DNA of 64,000 bases, from NCBI GenBank assembly GCA_001874305.1, contig MPCU01000005.1, positions 327,923-391,922 on the forward strand, in the 5' to 3' direction. Below are positions 39,127-47,414 of the stretch, in pieces (positions within the stretch are counted from its first letter, which is position 1; the number at the start of each line of letters is the position of its first letter). Source of the DNA: Bacteriovorax sp. MedPE-SWde. Its GTDB lineage: Bacteria > Bdellovibrionota > Bacteriovoracia > Bacteriovoracales > Bacteriovoracaceae. A program made the position numbers and the translations under genes. A model generated the notes under the pieces. The model saw nothing but the letters and a program-made list of their open reading frames with translations, was not told the origin of the DNA and did not search any database.

Positions 39127-40040
39127 TGAAAGAAGTAAGAGCATCAATTGATATTGGATCTAATAGTACATTGCTATTAATAATGAATAGTAATACACGA
39201 GAGATTCTTGAAGAACACTCGACTATTACAAGCCTAGGAAAGGACCTTGATAAGAATGGTATTTTTTTAGATACCACAATGGAATCAACATATAACGCAC
39301 TTAAAAGTTATTGCGAGATTTGTAATAAGTATAAAATTGAAGCAACTGAAATAATTGCAACTGCTACAGAAGCGTCTCGAGTTGCGACTAATGCCAGTAT
39401 TTTCTTTACTAAAGTTAAGAAAGAACTAGGGCTTACTATTCAAATAATTACAGGGGCCGGTGAAGCATATTACACCGCCTTCGGAATAGCTGAGATGCTA
39501 CAAAGCTCTAGTGATAAGAGTGCAGTTATCATGGATGTTGGAGGAGCTTCAACAGAACTTATAAGTATTAGCTTAGATAATTTTGAAATTAAGGAATCTG
39601 TATCACTACCAGTAGGATCTGTTAGAACTACTGATTGGATAAATGAGGGAATTGCTGATAATAAATTCTCTGATGCTTTCAAATCCATAGACTTTAGTGC
39701 TTATAAAAATCAGAAAGTAATTTGTGTCGCAGGAACTATGACAACCTTGGCACTTATGATGGCCAATTCAAAGAACTTTGATAGAGATAGTATTAATACG
39801 TTAAAGAAGACCTTCTCTGAATATGTAAGTTTCTTAAAAGATATACACTCATTATCGATTGAAGAATTAGAAAGAAATAATCCATTCTTAGGTAAAAGGG
39901 CCTTCTCTATTAAGGGAGGAGCATCTTGTGCTAAGCGAGTCTTAGAAAGTATTGATGCTACTGATCTCGTATTTTCTACATATGGACTAAGATATGGAAC
40001 ATTATTAAGTGGAGCTATAGATGAAACCTACCTCGTATGA
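39126..40040 (+). CDS. Ppx/GppA family phosphatase
   Basis: A 304-residue exopolyphosphatase/guanosine pentaphosphatase-family protein of the ASKHA fold. Motifs: ASIDIGSNSTLLLIM (phosphate-1), TEIIATATEASRVATNA, ITGAGEAYYTAFGI, VIMDVGGASTELISI (phosphate-2) and VAGTMTTLALMM. Only the catalytic N-domain pair is present, without the C-terminal HD-like domain of E. coli Ppx. It would act on polyphosphate or pppGpp. Its start overlaps the AsmA-like stop (TAATG), and it overlaps the cyclic-nucleotide-domain gene by 20 bases. Confidence 0.9.
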   Translation: MKEVRASIDIGSNSTLLLIMNSNTREILEEHSTITSLGKDLDKNGIFLDTTMESTYNALKSYCEICNKYKIEATEIIATATEASRVATNASIFFTKVKKELGLTIQIITGAGEAYYTAFGIAEMLQSSSDKSAVIMDVGGASTELISISLDNFEIKESVSLPVGSVRTTDWINEGIADNKFSDAFKSIDFSAYKNQKVICVAGTMTTLALMMANSKNFDRDSINTLKKTFSEYVSFLKDIHSLSIEELERNNPFLGKRAFSIKGGASCAKRVLESIDATDLVFSTYGLRYGTLLSGAIDETYLV

Positions 40041-40467
40041 ACCTGTAAGACTAAATGCTGGTGATGTTCTTTTTAAGGAAAATGAAAAAGGAAATCATAT
40101 TTACATTGTCCAAGGTGGAGAAGTCATAACAGTTAAAGAAAATAATGGTCGATATCTGCCTACAGGTCTTCATCGTGAAGGAGACTTTGTAGGTGCTGTA
40201 CACGGTATTGGCGGTGGTAAGTATAGTGAAAATGCTATTGCTAGAACTAACTGTACTGTCGTTTCTTTACCAATTGATGATATTGAAAAGGTTATTGATG
40301 AATGTCCAAGTTGGATAAGACACCTAATGGGGACTATTGTTGATAGGCTTGACCACAGCTTGAAATTTTTAAATGAACATAAGATAATGGAAGATCTAAC
40401 GGAGTATGACGAAGCATATACATCTGAAGATGAAGCATTATATAGAAAAAAATTAAAGGAAGCCTAA
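40021..40467 (+). CDS. Cyclic-nucleotide-binding-domain protein without output domain
   Basis: A 148-residue protein that is one Crp/cNMP-type beta-barrel: RLNAGDVLFKENEKGNHIYIVQGGEVITV, HREGDFVGAV, NCTVVSLPIDDIEKVIDECPSWI, then a C helix. The phosphate-binding cassette (SENAIARTN) has Arg-Thr, compatible with nucleotide binding, but lacks the usual GE...ARxA pattern in full. There is no helix-turn-helix, so it is not a transcription factor by itself. It starts inside the Ppx/GppA gene with GGAG upstream, which suggests a joint function. Confidence 0.82.
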   Translation: MKPTSYEPVRLNAGDVLFKENEKGNHIYIVQGGEVITVKENNGRYLPTGLHREGDFVGAVHGIGGGKYSENAIARTNCTVVSLPIDDIEKVIDECPSWIRHLMGTIVDRLDHSLKFLNEHKIMEDLTEYDEAYTSEDEALYRKKLKEA

Positions 40468-40857
40468 GTGAAGAAGATAATCACATTAATAATTATATGT
40501 TTAAGTGTTGTTTCATGTACTCCGCAGAAAAAGAGCTCATGGCACATGGGAAAAGATTCAAATTCTAATGGTGTAAGAGATGATATCGAGACTTGGATAG
40601 GGGAGCGTTTTAAAGATGAGCTTCCTGTTCAAAAGGCCATGCTAAAGCTGGCCAGTATTGATCCGGCACTATGTGAATTTAAATATCATCTTGGTTGTTT
40701 AAGGCAAGTTACTAATGATGCTTTAATTATTCAGTTAGAATTAATGGAGAAGACACTAGATACTCCACAGAGGCGAGCAGCTTTCGACCAAAGAATTACA
40801 AAGTGTAAGACTAAGGATGATCGCTACTTAAACCTAAAGTGTGATTTTAAATTATAG
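40468..40857 (+). CDS. Lipoprotein with calcium-type Asp-rich motif
   Basis: A 129-residue predicted lipoprotein starting at GTG right after the preceding TAA. Signal IITLIIICLSVVSC with lipobox VVSC. The mature part contains DSNSNGVRDDIE, similar to thrombospondin type 3/EF-like calcium loops, and further cysteines (ALCEFKYHLGC, TKCKTKDD, LKCDF). The cellular role is unknown. Last gene of the helicase-to-lipoprotein run; its final six bases overlap the convergent FliG-like gene. Confidence 0.75.
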   Translation: MKKIITLIIICLSVVSCTPQKKSSWHMGKDSNSNGVRDDIETWIGERFKDELPVQKAMLKLASIDPALCEFKYHLGCLRQVTNDALIIQLELMEKTLDTPQRRAAFDQRITKCKTKDDRYLNLKCDFKL

Positions 40858-41286
40858 AGAAATTCTACCGCGGTTATTTAGAGCAACAATAGTGTCACTT
40901 ACTCTTTTTTGAGCACGTGTTACGTCACGCTCTTCGTTTCCGCCCAGGTTCTTTGTTAGATAAGTATATGCCTCTTCCGCATACTCTCTAGGACATGACT
41001 GAAGCATCTTTCTTTGAAACTCTGCAGGGGCAGTTTTAAGTGCTACTCCCATAATTGGACCTTTTACAAATTGAATAATTTGCGCAAGATCGACTTGATC
41101 TAATGAATAGATAGTTTCGAAAGTAATACTTTCTGCATATAACTCTTTAGCTAGGGATGGATTTCTCATTCTGACATTTTTTAATAGAGTTGCTCTCTCT
41201 TTAGCCGTCATAAACTTTAACATCTCAATTATTTGAGCCTTTCCGTTAATAAAGATTCCATTTTCAGCGTTAGCGTTATTTTCCAT
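40852..41286 (-). CDS. Stand-alone FliG C-terminal-domain-like protein
   Basis: A 144-residue protein whose body resembles the FliG middle/C-terminal domains of the flagellar switch: NPSLAKELYAESITFETIYSLDQVDLAQIIQFV (like the segment before and including MFxFEDI), VALKTAPAEFQRKMLQSCPREYAEEAYTYL (like ALKGAxxxLxxKIxxNMSxRAA) and DVTRAQKRVSDTIVALNNRGRISL (like DVExAQxxIVxxxRxLxxxGxI). The charged torque-helix residues are not obvious. AAGGA lies eight bases upstream of ATG. It is co-transcribed with the coiled-coil gene 19 bases upstream. Assignment rests on pattern recall, not a search. Confidence 0.62.
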   Translation of the reverse strand: MENNANAENGIFINGKAQIIEMLKFMTAKERATLLKNVRMRNPSLAKELYAESITFETIYSLDQVDLAQIIQFVKGPIMGVALKTAPAEFQRKMLQSCPREYAEEAYTYLTKNLGGNEERDVTRAQKRVSDTIVALNNRGRISL

Positions 41287-41305
41287 GAGATACTTCCTTG
41301 TGTGA

Positions 41306-41725
41306 CTAAACGTCCCACTTCATTTTTTCTTTGATATACTTCTGTCTCGCAGTCTCTAATGTGTCTTTATGAGATTTTACGAGTTCATTGATTTCGTTGT
41401 CTTGAGATTTTTTTACTTCAGCTACTTGATCTTCATGAGTGAGCTTAAGATTTGAAACTTCTTCAGATAGTCTTTCTTTTTCAGTCTTTAAAGACATTCC
41501 ATGCTTATTTCTAACGAGAGTTAACTTTTGCTCAATATCATTCTTAAGAGACTTTATCTTAGAGTCGTAGTCTTTTCTCATTCGAGTCATAGTTTGCTTA
41601 TGACCACTCTCTTCAGTTTGAAATTCTCGTTTGTGCTCATTACGAAGCTTCTGGAGCTCAAAATAATGTTTCTTATTTTGTCTCTCTTGATGTCTTTGAG
41701 CTTTAATTTGGTTAATATCAGACAT
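41306..41725 (-). CDS. Coiled-coil protein, partner of FliG-like gene
   Basis: A 139-residue, very charged, wholly helical protein (KHYFELQKLRNEHKREFQTE, YDSKIKSLKNDIEQKLTLVR) with heptad-like spacing of hydrophobics throughout. It has no signal peptide and no membrane segment. The layout is like FliH/FliJ-type or stator-linked coiled coils, but I cannot assign it. GAGG stands six bases before ATG. It is the first gene of a two-gene unit with the FliG-like gene and is divergent from the thiolase (86 bases). Confidence 0.65.
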   Translation of the reverse strand: MSDINQIKAQRHQERQNKKHYFELQKLRNEHKREFQTEESGHKQTMTRMRKDYDSKIKSLKNDIEQKLTLVRNKHGMSLKTEKERLSEEVSNLKLTHEDQVAEVKKSQDNEINELVKSHKDTLETARQKYIKEKMKWDV

Positions 41726-41811
41726 GTTTGGCCTCTAGATTTTGACGTGATACTCGTTACGTCCTAATATATTTTAGCGAATAGGTTTAAATTGATCCAA
41801 GGGAGGAAAAA

Positions 41812-42996
41812 ATGTCCTTAAATAAAGGTCCACGCGTATTTTTAGTACATGGAAAACGAACACCATTTGGTAAGTTTGGAGGCTCTTTAAAGGATGTAAC
41901 TCCTGTAGATTTAGCTGTTTATGCTGCCAAAGCTACTCTGGAAGAATCAGGGATCAGACCTGAGCAAATAGATCAAGTAATATTAGGAAATGTTGTACCT
42001 TCTTCAACTGACACTCTTTATGGTGGAAGACATCTTGCTTTAAAGCTTGGCTGTCCAGAAAAAACACCAGGTCTTGTACTTAATAGACTTTGTGGGTCTG
42101 GTATTCAGTCAATTTTAGATGCAATGAGATTAGTTAAGTTAGGTGAGGCAAATTGTGTCTTGGCCGGTGGTACAGAAAATATGTCAATGGTTCCTCACTT
42201 AACTTACGGTGGAAGATTTGGAACAAAGTACGGATCGTTGAAGAATGTAGATATGCTTCTTGATTCCTTAACTGATCAACTAAGCCAAACACCTATGGGG
42301 GTGACTGCGGAAAACCTTGGTGAGAAATTCTCTATCACACGTGAAGAAAGTGATGAGTTCTCTTGCCGCTCACATCAAAAAGCATCAAAGGCCTACGAAG
42401 AGGGACTACTTCAAGATGAAATAGTAGAGATAGAATTAAAAAGAGGTTCTGTTTCTAAAGATGAACATCTCAGAGATAATATCTCTATTGAAGATATGAA
42501 AAAGCTAAGAACTTCATTCAAAAAGGATGGACTAGTTACTCCAGGTTCTGCCTCTGGTATAGTGGATGGTGCAGCAACTGTAATTGTTGCTAGTGAAGAC
42601 TTTGTTAAAGAAAATAACTTAACACCGTTGGCAGAATTAGTTGATGGTCATGTAGTTGGAGTTGATCCTTCTATTATGGGTATTGGACCTTCTCCAGCCG
42701 TTGAGGAATTGATGAAAAGAAATAATCTTGATTTCAGTGGAGTAGATCTCGTTGAAATTAATGAAGCATTCTCAGCACAAACTCTATCTTGTTTAAAGGA
42801 TATGAATCTACCTGAAGATAAGTTAAATGTTTGGGGAGGAGCTGTTGCTCTTGGACACCCATTAGCTGCTTCTGGAACAAGAATAACTCTTACTTTAGCA
42901 AGACAGCTAAAACATTATAAAAAGAATGTCGGTATTGCTTCTGCATGCATCGGTGGCGGTCAAGGAATCGCAATTCTTATTAAAGCAGTAAAATAA
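41812..42996 (+). CDS. Acetyl-CoA acetyltransferase (thiolase)
   Basis: A 394-residue thiolase II-type enzyme joining or splitting acyl-CoA units. The nucleophilic Cys is in NRLCGSGIQSI, the two further catalytic residues in GGAVALGHPLAASGTRI (His) and ACIGGGQGIA (Cys), and NEAFSAQTL is also conserved. Length is normal. GGGAGGAAAA precedes the ATG. It could serve fatty-acid degradation, ketone or polyhydroxybutyrate routes; no partner gene lies nearby. The next gene begins two bases after its stop. Confidence 0.95.
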   Translation: MSLNKGPRVFLVHGKRTPFGKFGGSLKDVTPVDLAVYAAKATLEESGIRPEQIDQVILGNVVPSSTDTLYGGRHLALKLGCPEKTPGLVLNRLCGSGIQSILDAMRLVKLGEANCVLAGGTENMSMVPHLTYGGRFGTKYGSLKNVDMLLDSLTDQLSQTPMGVTAENLGEKFSITREESDEFSCRSHQKASKAYEEGLLQDEIVEIELKRGSVSKDEHLRDNISIEDMKKLRTSFKKDGLVTPGSASGIVDGAATVIVASEDFVKENNLTPLAELVDGHVVGVDPSIMGIGPSPAVEELMKRNNLDFSGVDLVEINEAFSAQTLSCLKDMNLPEDKLNVWGGAVALGHPLAASGTRITLTLARQLKHYKKNVGIASACIGGGQGIAILIKAVK

Positions 42997-42997
42997 T

Positions 42998-44308
42998 ATG
43001 AGTGAGAAGATTACATATTCAGAAAGAGATCTCTTATATTTTAGGCAATGGTTATGTCTTGATATGAAGAGTGTTACTTGGCAAGGAAAGTACACCGAAG
43101 ACTTTGAGAAGTTTTGGCAAACTTTCTTTCTTCCAGGTATATCATTATCTGAAATGTCTAAACGTTTTGTATATGCATCACAAAGAGCACAGGTAGGGCC
43201 AATAGGTTCGTGGTTTCTTTGGTTAAGAGATAAATTTATCTGCTATACATTTATTGAGAAAGATATTTCACTCTCTCTTCTATGCCGTGAATTATCTCTT
43301 CCAACTTCAGTGGTGGCGAGGGTTATTAGAAACTTCTTCGTTGACGTTTTTCCTCACCATGAAGATTTCTTTAATGAGAGCCTCTTAGTAACAAGCCCAA
43401 TTTCAAAGAATATATCTATCACTGCAAAGAAACTTGTTAGTGAAATAGATGAAGAGATTAATTTCTCAGGAAGTCATGATGAGGAAATCATGACTTCGAT
43501 GGAAGTTACACTATATGATGACTGGTCAATATTCTTAGAGAGAATGCATGTCGACTTTGTTGGTAAAGCACTTGATTTAAGCCAGGTTGATAGTAAGGAT
43601 ACTTTTAAACGAAATATTCAAACAGTTGCAAATGTTGTTGCAGTTTTAGGAGTTTCGTTATTCCTAGTCTGGGCGATAGAGTTTGGAAATAAAAAATATG
43701 AAAAGTATCTATCTGAAAAGATTTCAATTTATGAGCCACAGTTTCGGTGGGAAGATAAAGGCCTAAAATTTACTGATTCAGAAAATTCTGCAAAATTAGC
43801 TGCAAACTTTGAGCTTGATGTCGAGGATATTGAAAAAGTTGATGATACTGAAAACTACCTCGGTGAATCTTTAGAAGATGAAGAAAGGATTGGGGTAGAG
43901 TCAGAGGTTGTTCTAACTTCTCTTGATACCTTGCCTAAAGACTTCAATGTTGCAGATAGTGAAACTTCAAAATTTGAGGAAGATGTTGTGAGTGGCTATC
44001 GAGATAGTCGCTATGGTAACACAAAAGTTTATCGAGTTATGATGAGATCTAGTGATACTAGAGGTGCTCGAGGAAAGTTAACAACACTGCTAGATAGATA
44101 CGGAATCACTCAGGTTGATAATGTAAAACCGGGACTTTCTGTTCCTGGTGGCTTCTATTATAACCTTTACGTACCAAGAACATATCTAAAAGAGTTTATG
44201 GCCCAAGTACAAGAAGTTGATAAGGCCGTCATCTACGAGTCACGAACTCGAACTCGAAGAAATCCACCAGGGAAAAACAAGGTTTTTATTTGGGTTAAGT
44301 CTATTTAG
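42998..44308 (+). CDS. Single-pass membrane protein, unknown
   Basis: A 436-residue protein I do not recognise. The N-terminal ~205 residues are soluble and helical, including a helix-turn-helix-like stretch (SLLCRELSLPTSVVARVIRNFF). One membrane helix follows at about 213-228 (VANVVAVLGVSLFLVWAI). Then comes an acidic linker (~270-325) and a C-terminal ~100-residue domain, KVYRVMMRSSDTRGARGKLTTLLDRYG to VFIWVKSI, of alternating strands and helices. The layout, cytoplasmic part, membrane helix and periplasmic part, resembles a trans-membrane signalling or anti-sigma protein. It is coupled to the thiolase (one-base gap), and repeat copy B follows its stop. Confidence 0.6.
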   Translation: MSEKITYSERDLLYFRQWLCLDMKSVTWQGKYTEDFEKFWQTFFLPGISLSEMSKRFVYASQRAQVGPIGSWFLWLRDKFICYTFIEKDISLSLLCRELSLPTSVVARVIRNFFVDVFPHHEDFFNESLLVTSPISKNISITAKKLVSEIDEEINFSGSHDEEIMTSMEVTLYDDWSIFLERMHVDFVGKALDLSQVDSKDTFKRNIQTVANVVAVLGVSLFLVWAIEFGNKKYEKYLSEKISIYEPQFRWEDKGLKFTDSENSAKLAANFELDVEDIEKVDDTENYLGESLEDEERIGVESEVVLTSLDTLPKDFNVADSETSKFEEDVVSGYRDSRYGNTKVYRVMMRSSDTRGARGKLTTLLDRYGITQVDNVKPGLSVPGGFYYNLYVPRTYLKEFMAQVQEVDKAVIYESRTRTRRNPPGKNKVFIWVKSI

Positions 44309-44325
44309 GATATAAACAAAGGCTG

Positions 44326-44410
44326 TCCGCCCATGCAGAGATGTCACTGTGGTGACACTCTTCACAACGGTAGAGCTCCGACATCAAAACACTTACGTGT
44401 TTTGCTGCGG
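44326..44410 (-). repeat. Dispersed palindromic repeat, copy B
   Basis: Shares with copy A (14104-14229, opposite orientation) the hairpins TGTCAC/GTGACA (44342-44357, loop TGTG) and CAAAACAC/GTGTTTTG (44385-44404, loop TTAC), the segment GAGCTCCGAC and the end TCCGCCCATGC. It lacks ~37 bases present in A. It fills the gap between two convergent genes, right up to a stop codon, so it may serve as a two-way terminator here, though A is between divergent genes. Confidence 0.8.
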
Positions 44411-44411
44411 A

Positions 44412-44956
44412 TCACATCTGACCATCAGGAATTTCAAAAAGAGTTTTAACTTTTCTAAGAAGAGTATGAGTTCTACCTAAGAACCACCACTGTCTAACAA
44501 AACCAATTAGCATTGATACAGCAAATCCATAAACAACTCCAGAGTGAGTAGTCTTTTGTACCATATTCGTATCATGTGCCCCACCAAGTAAGAATGCAAT
44601 CATACCAAGGATAAGCATTAGGATAGTCCATGGAACTGTTTGTCTTTTGGCAAGGTCGGCTTCGTGAACAAATCTCTTAACCTTAGCTTTATAAGGTGTA
44701 AGGTCTTCAGGTGGGTTTTCAAATAGTTCATGTAGGTTTTGCTCTGAACCAATAATCATCGCAATATTATTAACTAGACGAGAAACACCTATAAAGTAGA
44801 ACATTACAAATGCTTGAGCAAAAATAGTATATATAAATGTAGGGATGGCCAATTTAATGTGGCTTAAGCTGAAATCAATAAATCCTAAAGCGACACATGT
44901 AGTCAGAGTTAGTGCTAGAACCATGATTAAAATCAATGAGCGTAATAGATAGGCCA
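44412..44956 (-). CDS. Four-helix membrane protein, unknown
   Basis: From ATG 44956 about 181 residues; starts at 44996 or 45023 (the track's choice) are possible but no ribosome binding site is clearly better. Four hydrophobic segments: LLRSLILIMVLALTLTTCVAL, IPTFIYTIFAQAFVMFYFIGV, TILMLILGMIAFLLGGA and VVYGFAVSMLIGFVRQWWFL. Cytosolic loops carry charged residues (EDLTPYKAKVKRFVHEADLAKRQ). It is divergent from the HEAT-repeat gene leading to the bc complex, so a respiratory link is possible but unproven. Confidence 0.65.
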
Positions 44957-45060
44957 TAATTTTCTCTTTGTTGTTTCGGATTATATTGTCATACATCCTG
45001 AGATTTGCTAAATGTGAGGACATACTAGTTTATTCAATCCCAAAAAGGCAATGCTTAGTC

Positions 45061-45933
45061 ATGAGTGATAACGGAAAAAACCCATCAAAGATCGATAAAA
45101 AAATATTAGACAACCCATTTTTGGGATCTCTAGTTGTACCAGTTGCAATTGTTCTTGTAGGAGCATTGATTATTTTTGGTGTAACGAAAATGATTTCAAC
45201 TGATCATTCTTACAAAGATCTTGTAAGAGAAATGAAATCTAAAACCTTCGGAAACAAGTGGGTAGCGGCTCTTGAGCTTTCAAAAGTAATCGCTGCAAAC
45301 AAAGTTCCACCAGAAGAAGTTCCATGGTTAATTGATAACATGACTGAAACTTATAACAATACTATAGATCATAGAACTAGAGACTTTATAGTTGTTGCAG
45401 TTGGTGCACTAAAAAATGAAAGAGGACTTAAGCTAATAAAAAGAGCACTGAGTGATCCAGATAAGAATGTGAGATTTCATGCAGTTGTTTCTTTAGGAAA
45501 TATGCCTAAATCAATTATCTTTAACTGGAGACCAGTTGAGAAATTTCTTGAATCAGATGATTATGGAATAGTTCAAGCGGCAACTTTAGTTCTTGCGACG
45601 CACAAAGTGAGAACATCAGAAGAAAAAATAGTAAAGCTATTAGATAGTAAATTGGGATATGGCGTTAGGTACGCAGCGGCAACAGCTCTGATTCAATTTG
45701 AAAATGACTTGGCCCTAAGCGTAATCGATGAAATCCTGCTACTAGAGCAGACTTCACTTGATGGAAGACTGAAAGTTGAGGAGCTGAGAGGCCTTAAATT
45801 TAACATTTTAACTGCAGCACGCGGTACAAAATGGGTTAAGCTCACAGCGTCAATTGAGAAGATGCTTGCTAAAGAAAAAGATATTAAAGTGATTGCACAC
45901 GGAAAGGAAGTTTTAAATCTGTTGAAAAAGTGA
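45061..45933 (+). CDS. Membrane-anchored HEAT-repeat protein
   Basis: About 290 residues from ATG 45061; the track's start at 44968 lies within the divergent gene. One membrane helix near residue 25 (LVVPVAIVLVGALIIFGV), then helical HEAT-like repeats, e.g. NKWVAALELSKVIAAN, VRFHAVVSLGNMPKS, VRYAAATALIQFENDLALSVIDEI, probably in the periplasm. HEAT repeats serve as protein docking scaffolds. It is directly ahead of the Rieske-cytochrome b cluster, so it may assist assembly of the bc-type complex; that is inference from position. Confidence 0.75.
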   Translation: MSDNGKNPSKIDKKILDNPFLGSLVVPVAIVLVGALIIFGVTKMISTDHSYKDLVREMKSKTFGNKWVAALELSKVIAANKVPPEEVPWLIDNMTETYNNTIDHRTRDFIVVAVGALKNERGLKLIKRALSDPDKNVRFHAVVSLGNMPKSIIFNWRPVEKFLESDDYGIVQAATLVLATHKVRTSEEKIVKLLDSKLGYGVRYAAATALIQFENDLALSVIDEILLLEQTSLDGRLKVEELRGLKFNILTAARGTKWVKLTASIEKMLAKEKDIKVIAHGKEVLNLLKK

Positions 45934-45984
45934 TAGAGTCCGAGCATAATTTTAATGATTTAAAAAATTTAACTTACATATTAT

Positions 45985-46011
45985 ACAATATGAGTCATGC
46001 GCTCATATTGT
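45985..46011. promoter_or_regulatory. Perfect 10-bp inverted repeat upstream of Rieske gene
   Basis: ACAATATGAG (45985-45994) and CTCATATTGT (46002-46011) with the 7-base spacer TCATGCG, about 47 bases ahead of the Rieske start. It overlaps the AT-rich TATTATACAAT, which could be a -10 region. It may be an operator for the respiratory operon, or a hairpin ending the HEAT-repeat transcript; there is no proper T-run after it. Confidence 0.55.
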
Positions 46012-46057
46012 TTAGACTATTTTGGAAACAAAATATTTGTGATTAAGAGGAAGAAAA

Positions 46058-46561
46058 ATGTCAGATGAATCTAAAAAGCAACTGAATAGACGCGAGTTTT
46101 TCAGTTTCATCACTGTCGGTTGGGTTGCCTTTACTTCAGCGGTTGCGGGACTTTGTAGTTTAGCATTCCGTTTCAGTTACCCAAACGTTACGTTTGATCC
46201 AGAGATGGATTTTATTGCTGGTCTACCAAGAGACTATGAAGAAGGCGTTGATGAGCGTTGGAAGAATGGTTTTGGTGTTTGGATGGTTAAGCAGGAAGGT
46301 AAGCTTGTAGCACTATCTAATATTTGTACACACCTTGGTTGTGTTCCAAACTGGCTACCAGCGGAATTAAAGTTTAAGTGTCCTTGTCACGGTTCTGGTT
46401 ACTACATGAATGGTATTAACTTTGAAGGGCCTGCTCCAAGACCACTTGAAAGATACAAGATAACATTGACTCCTACTGGAAAAATCAAAGTTGATAAAAC
46501 TAAGATCTACCGTTACGAAAAAGGTCAATGGGAACACCCTGATTCATTCTTATCAGTTTAA
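46058..46561 (+). CDS. qcrA: Rieske iron-sulfur protein of bc-type complex
   Basis: A 167-residue 2Fe-2S protein taking electrons from quinol. N-terminal RRxF-type twin-Arg-like start (NRREFFSFITVGWVAFTSAVAGLCSL) provides a membrane anchor. Cluster ligands are CTHLGCVPNW and CPCHGSGYYMNG, with a disulphide pair as usual for Rieske proteins. AAGAGGAAG precedes ATG. It opens a cluster with split cytochrome b and an octahaem cytochrome. Confidence 0.95.
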   Translation: MSDESKKQLNRREFFSFITVGWVAFTSAVAGLCSLAFRFSYPNVTFDPEMDFIAGLPRDYEEGVDERWKNGFGVWMVKQEGKLVALSNICTHLGCVPNWLPAELKFKCPCHGSGYYMNGINFEGPAPRPLERYKITLTPTGKIKVDKTKIYRYEKGQWEHPDSFLSV

Positions 46562-46586
46562 TTAAAATATATAATAGAGGTTAGAA

Positions 46587-47369
46587 ATGGCTAAAAAAGG
46601 TGTAGCTGACTACATTAGAGAAACACAAGTTTGGAAGTCTATATTTAGACATGGACCTCCGACTGATGCAAGAAACAGAGCTTCTGTTGTTGCTGGTAAC
46701 GTATTTCTTCACCTTCACCCAATTAAGTTGAAGCGCTCAGGTGTTCAACTTGGATATACATGGTGTATGGGTGGATTAACATTCTTTATCTTCCTTGCTC
46801 TTACGGTAACTGGTCTTCTGTTAATGTTCTATTACAGACCAACTGCTGAATATGCATACAATGATATCATTGCACTTAAAGAGCACGTGCCTTTAGGGAT
46901 AATGAGAGAGATTCATAGATGGGGTGCCCATGCCATGGTTATTACCGTGTGGCTTCACATGTTCCGTGTCTTTATGACTGGTTCATATAAACCACCTAGA
47001 GAGTTTAACTGGGGTGTTGGTGTTGTTCTTCTAATTTTAACACTATTACTATCATTTACAGGTTACCTACTTCCATGGGATCAGCTTGCAATTTGGGCCA
47101 TCGCCGTTGGTTCGAACATGGCAAAAGCAACTCCATTTATGGGGCATGGTGGTCCTGGTGCTGCTTTAGCACAAATTGGTGACTTCGTTATGGTTTCTGA
47201 TAAAAACGATGTTCGTTTCCAACTACTTGGTGGACGTTTCGTTGGTGAGCCTGCGCTATTACGTTTCTACATTCTTCACTGTGTATTTATTCCACTAGTT
47301 GTTGGTGTACTTATAGCAGTTCACTTTTGGAGAGTTAGAAAAGATGGTGGGATTTCAGCACCTCTTTAA
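46587..47369 (+). CDS. qcrB: Cytochrome b, N-terminal (b6-like) subunit
   Basis: A 260-residue membrane protein with four helices holding two b-type haems. The haem ligands are [18 protein letters not shown] (His-x13-His) and [19 protein letters not shown] (His-x14-His); the x14 spacing is characteristic of cytochrome b6 rather than mitochondrial cytochrome b. The Qo-site region [13 protein letters not shown] is present. It is separate from the C-terminal half, which follows 45 bases later. Membrane-bound quinol oxidation site together with the Rieske protein. Confidence 0.95.
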   Translation: MAKKGVADYIRETQVWKSIFRHGPPTDARNRASVVAGNVFLHLHPIKLKRSGVQLGYTWCMGGLTFFIFLALTVTGLLLMFYYRPTAEYAYNDIIALKEHVPLGIMREIHRWGAHAMVITVWLHMFRVFMTGSYKPPREFNWGVGVVLLILTLLLSFTGYLLPWDQLAIWAIAVGSNMAKATPFMGHGGPGAALAQIGDFVMVSDKNDVRFQLLGGRFVGEPALLRFYILHCVFIPLVVGVLIAVHFWRVRKDGGISAPL

Positions 47370-47414
47370 GATAGCTAATTTGAGACGGATTTTAGGTTAA
47401 GAAGGATATTAGGA

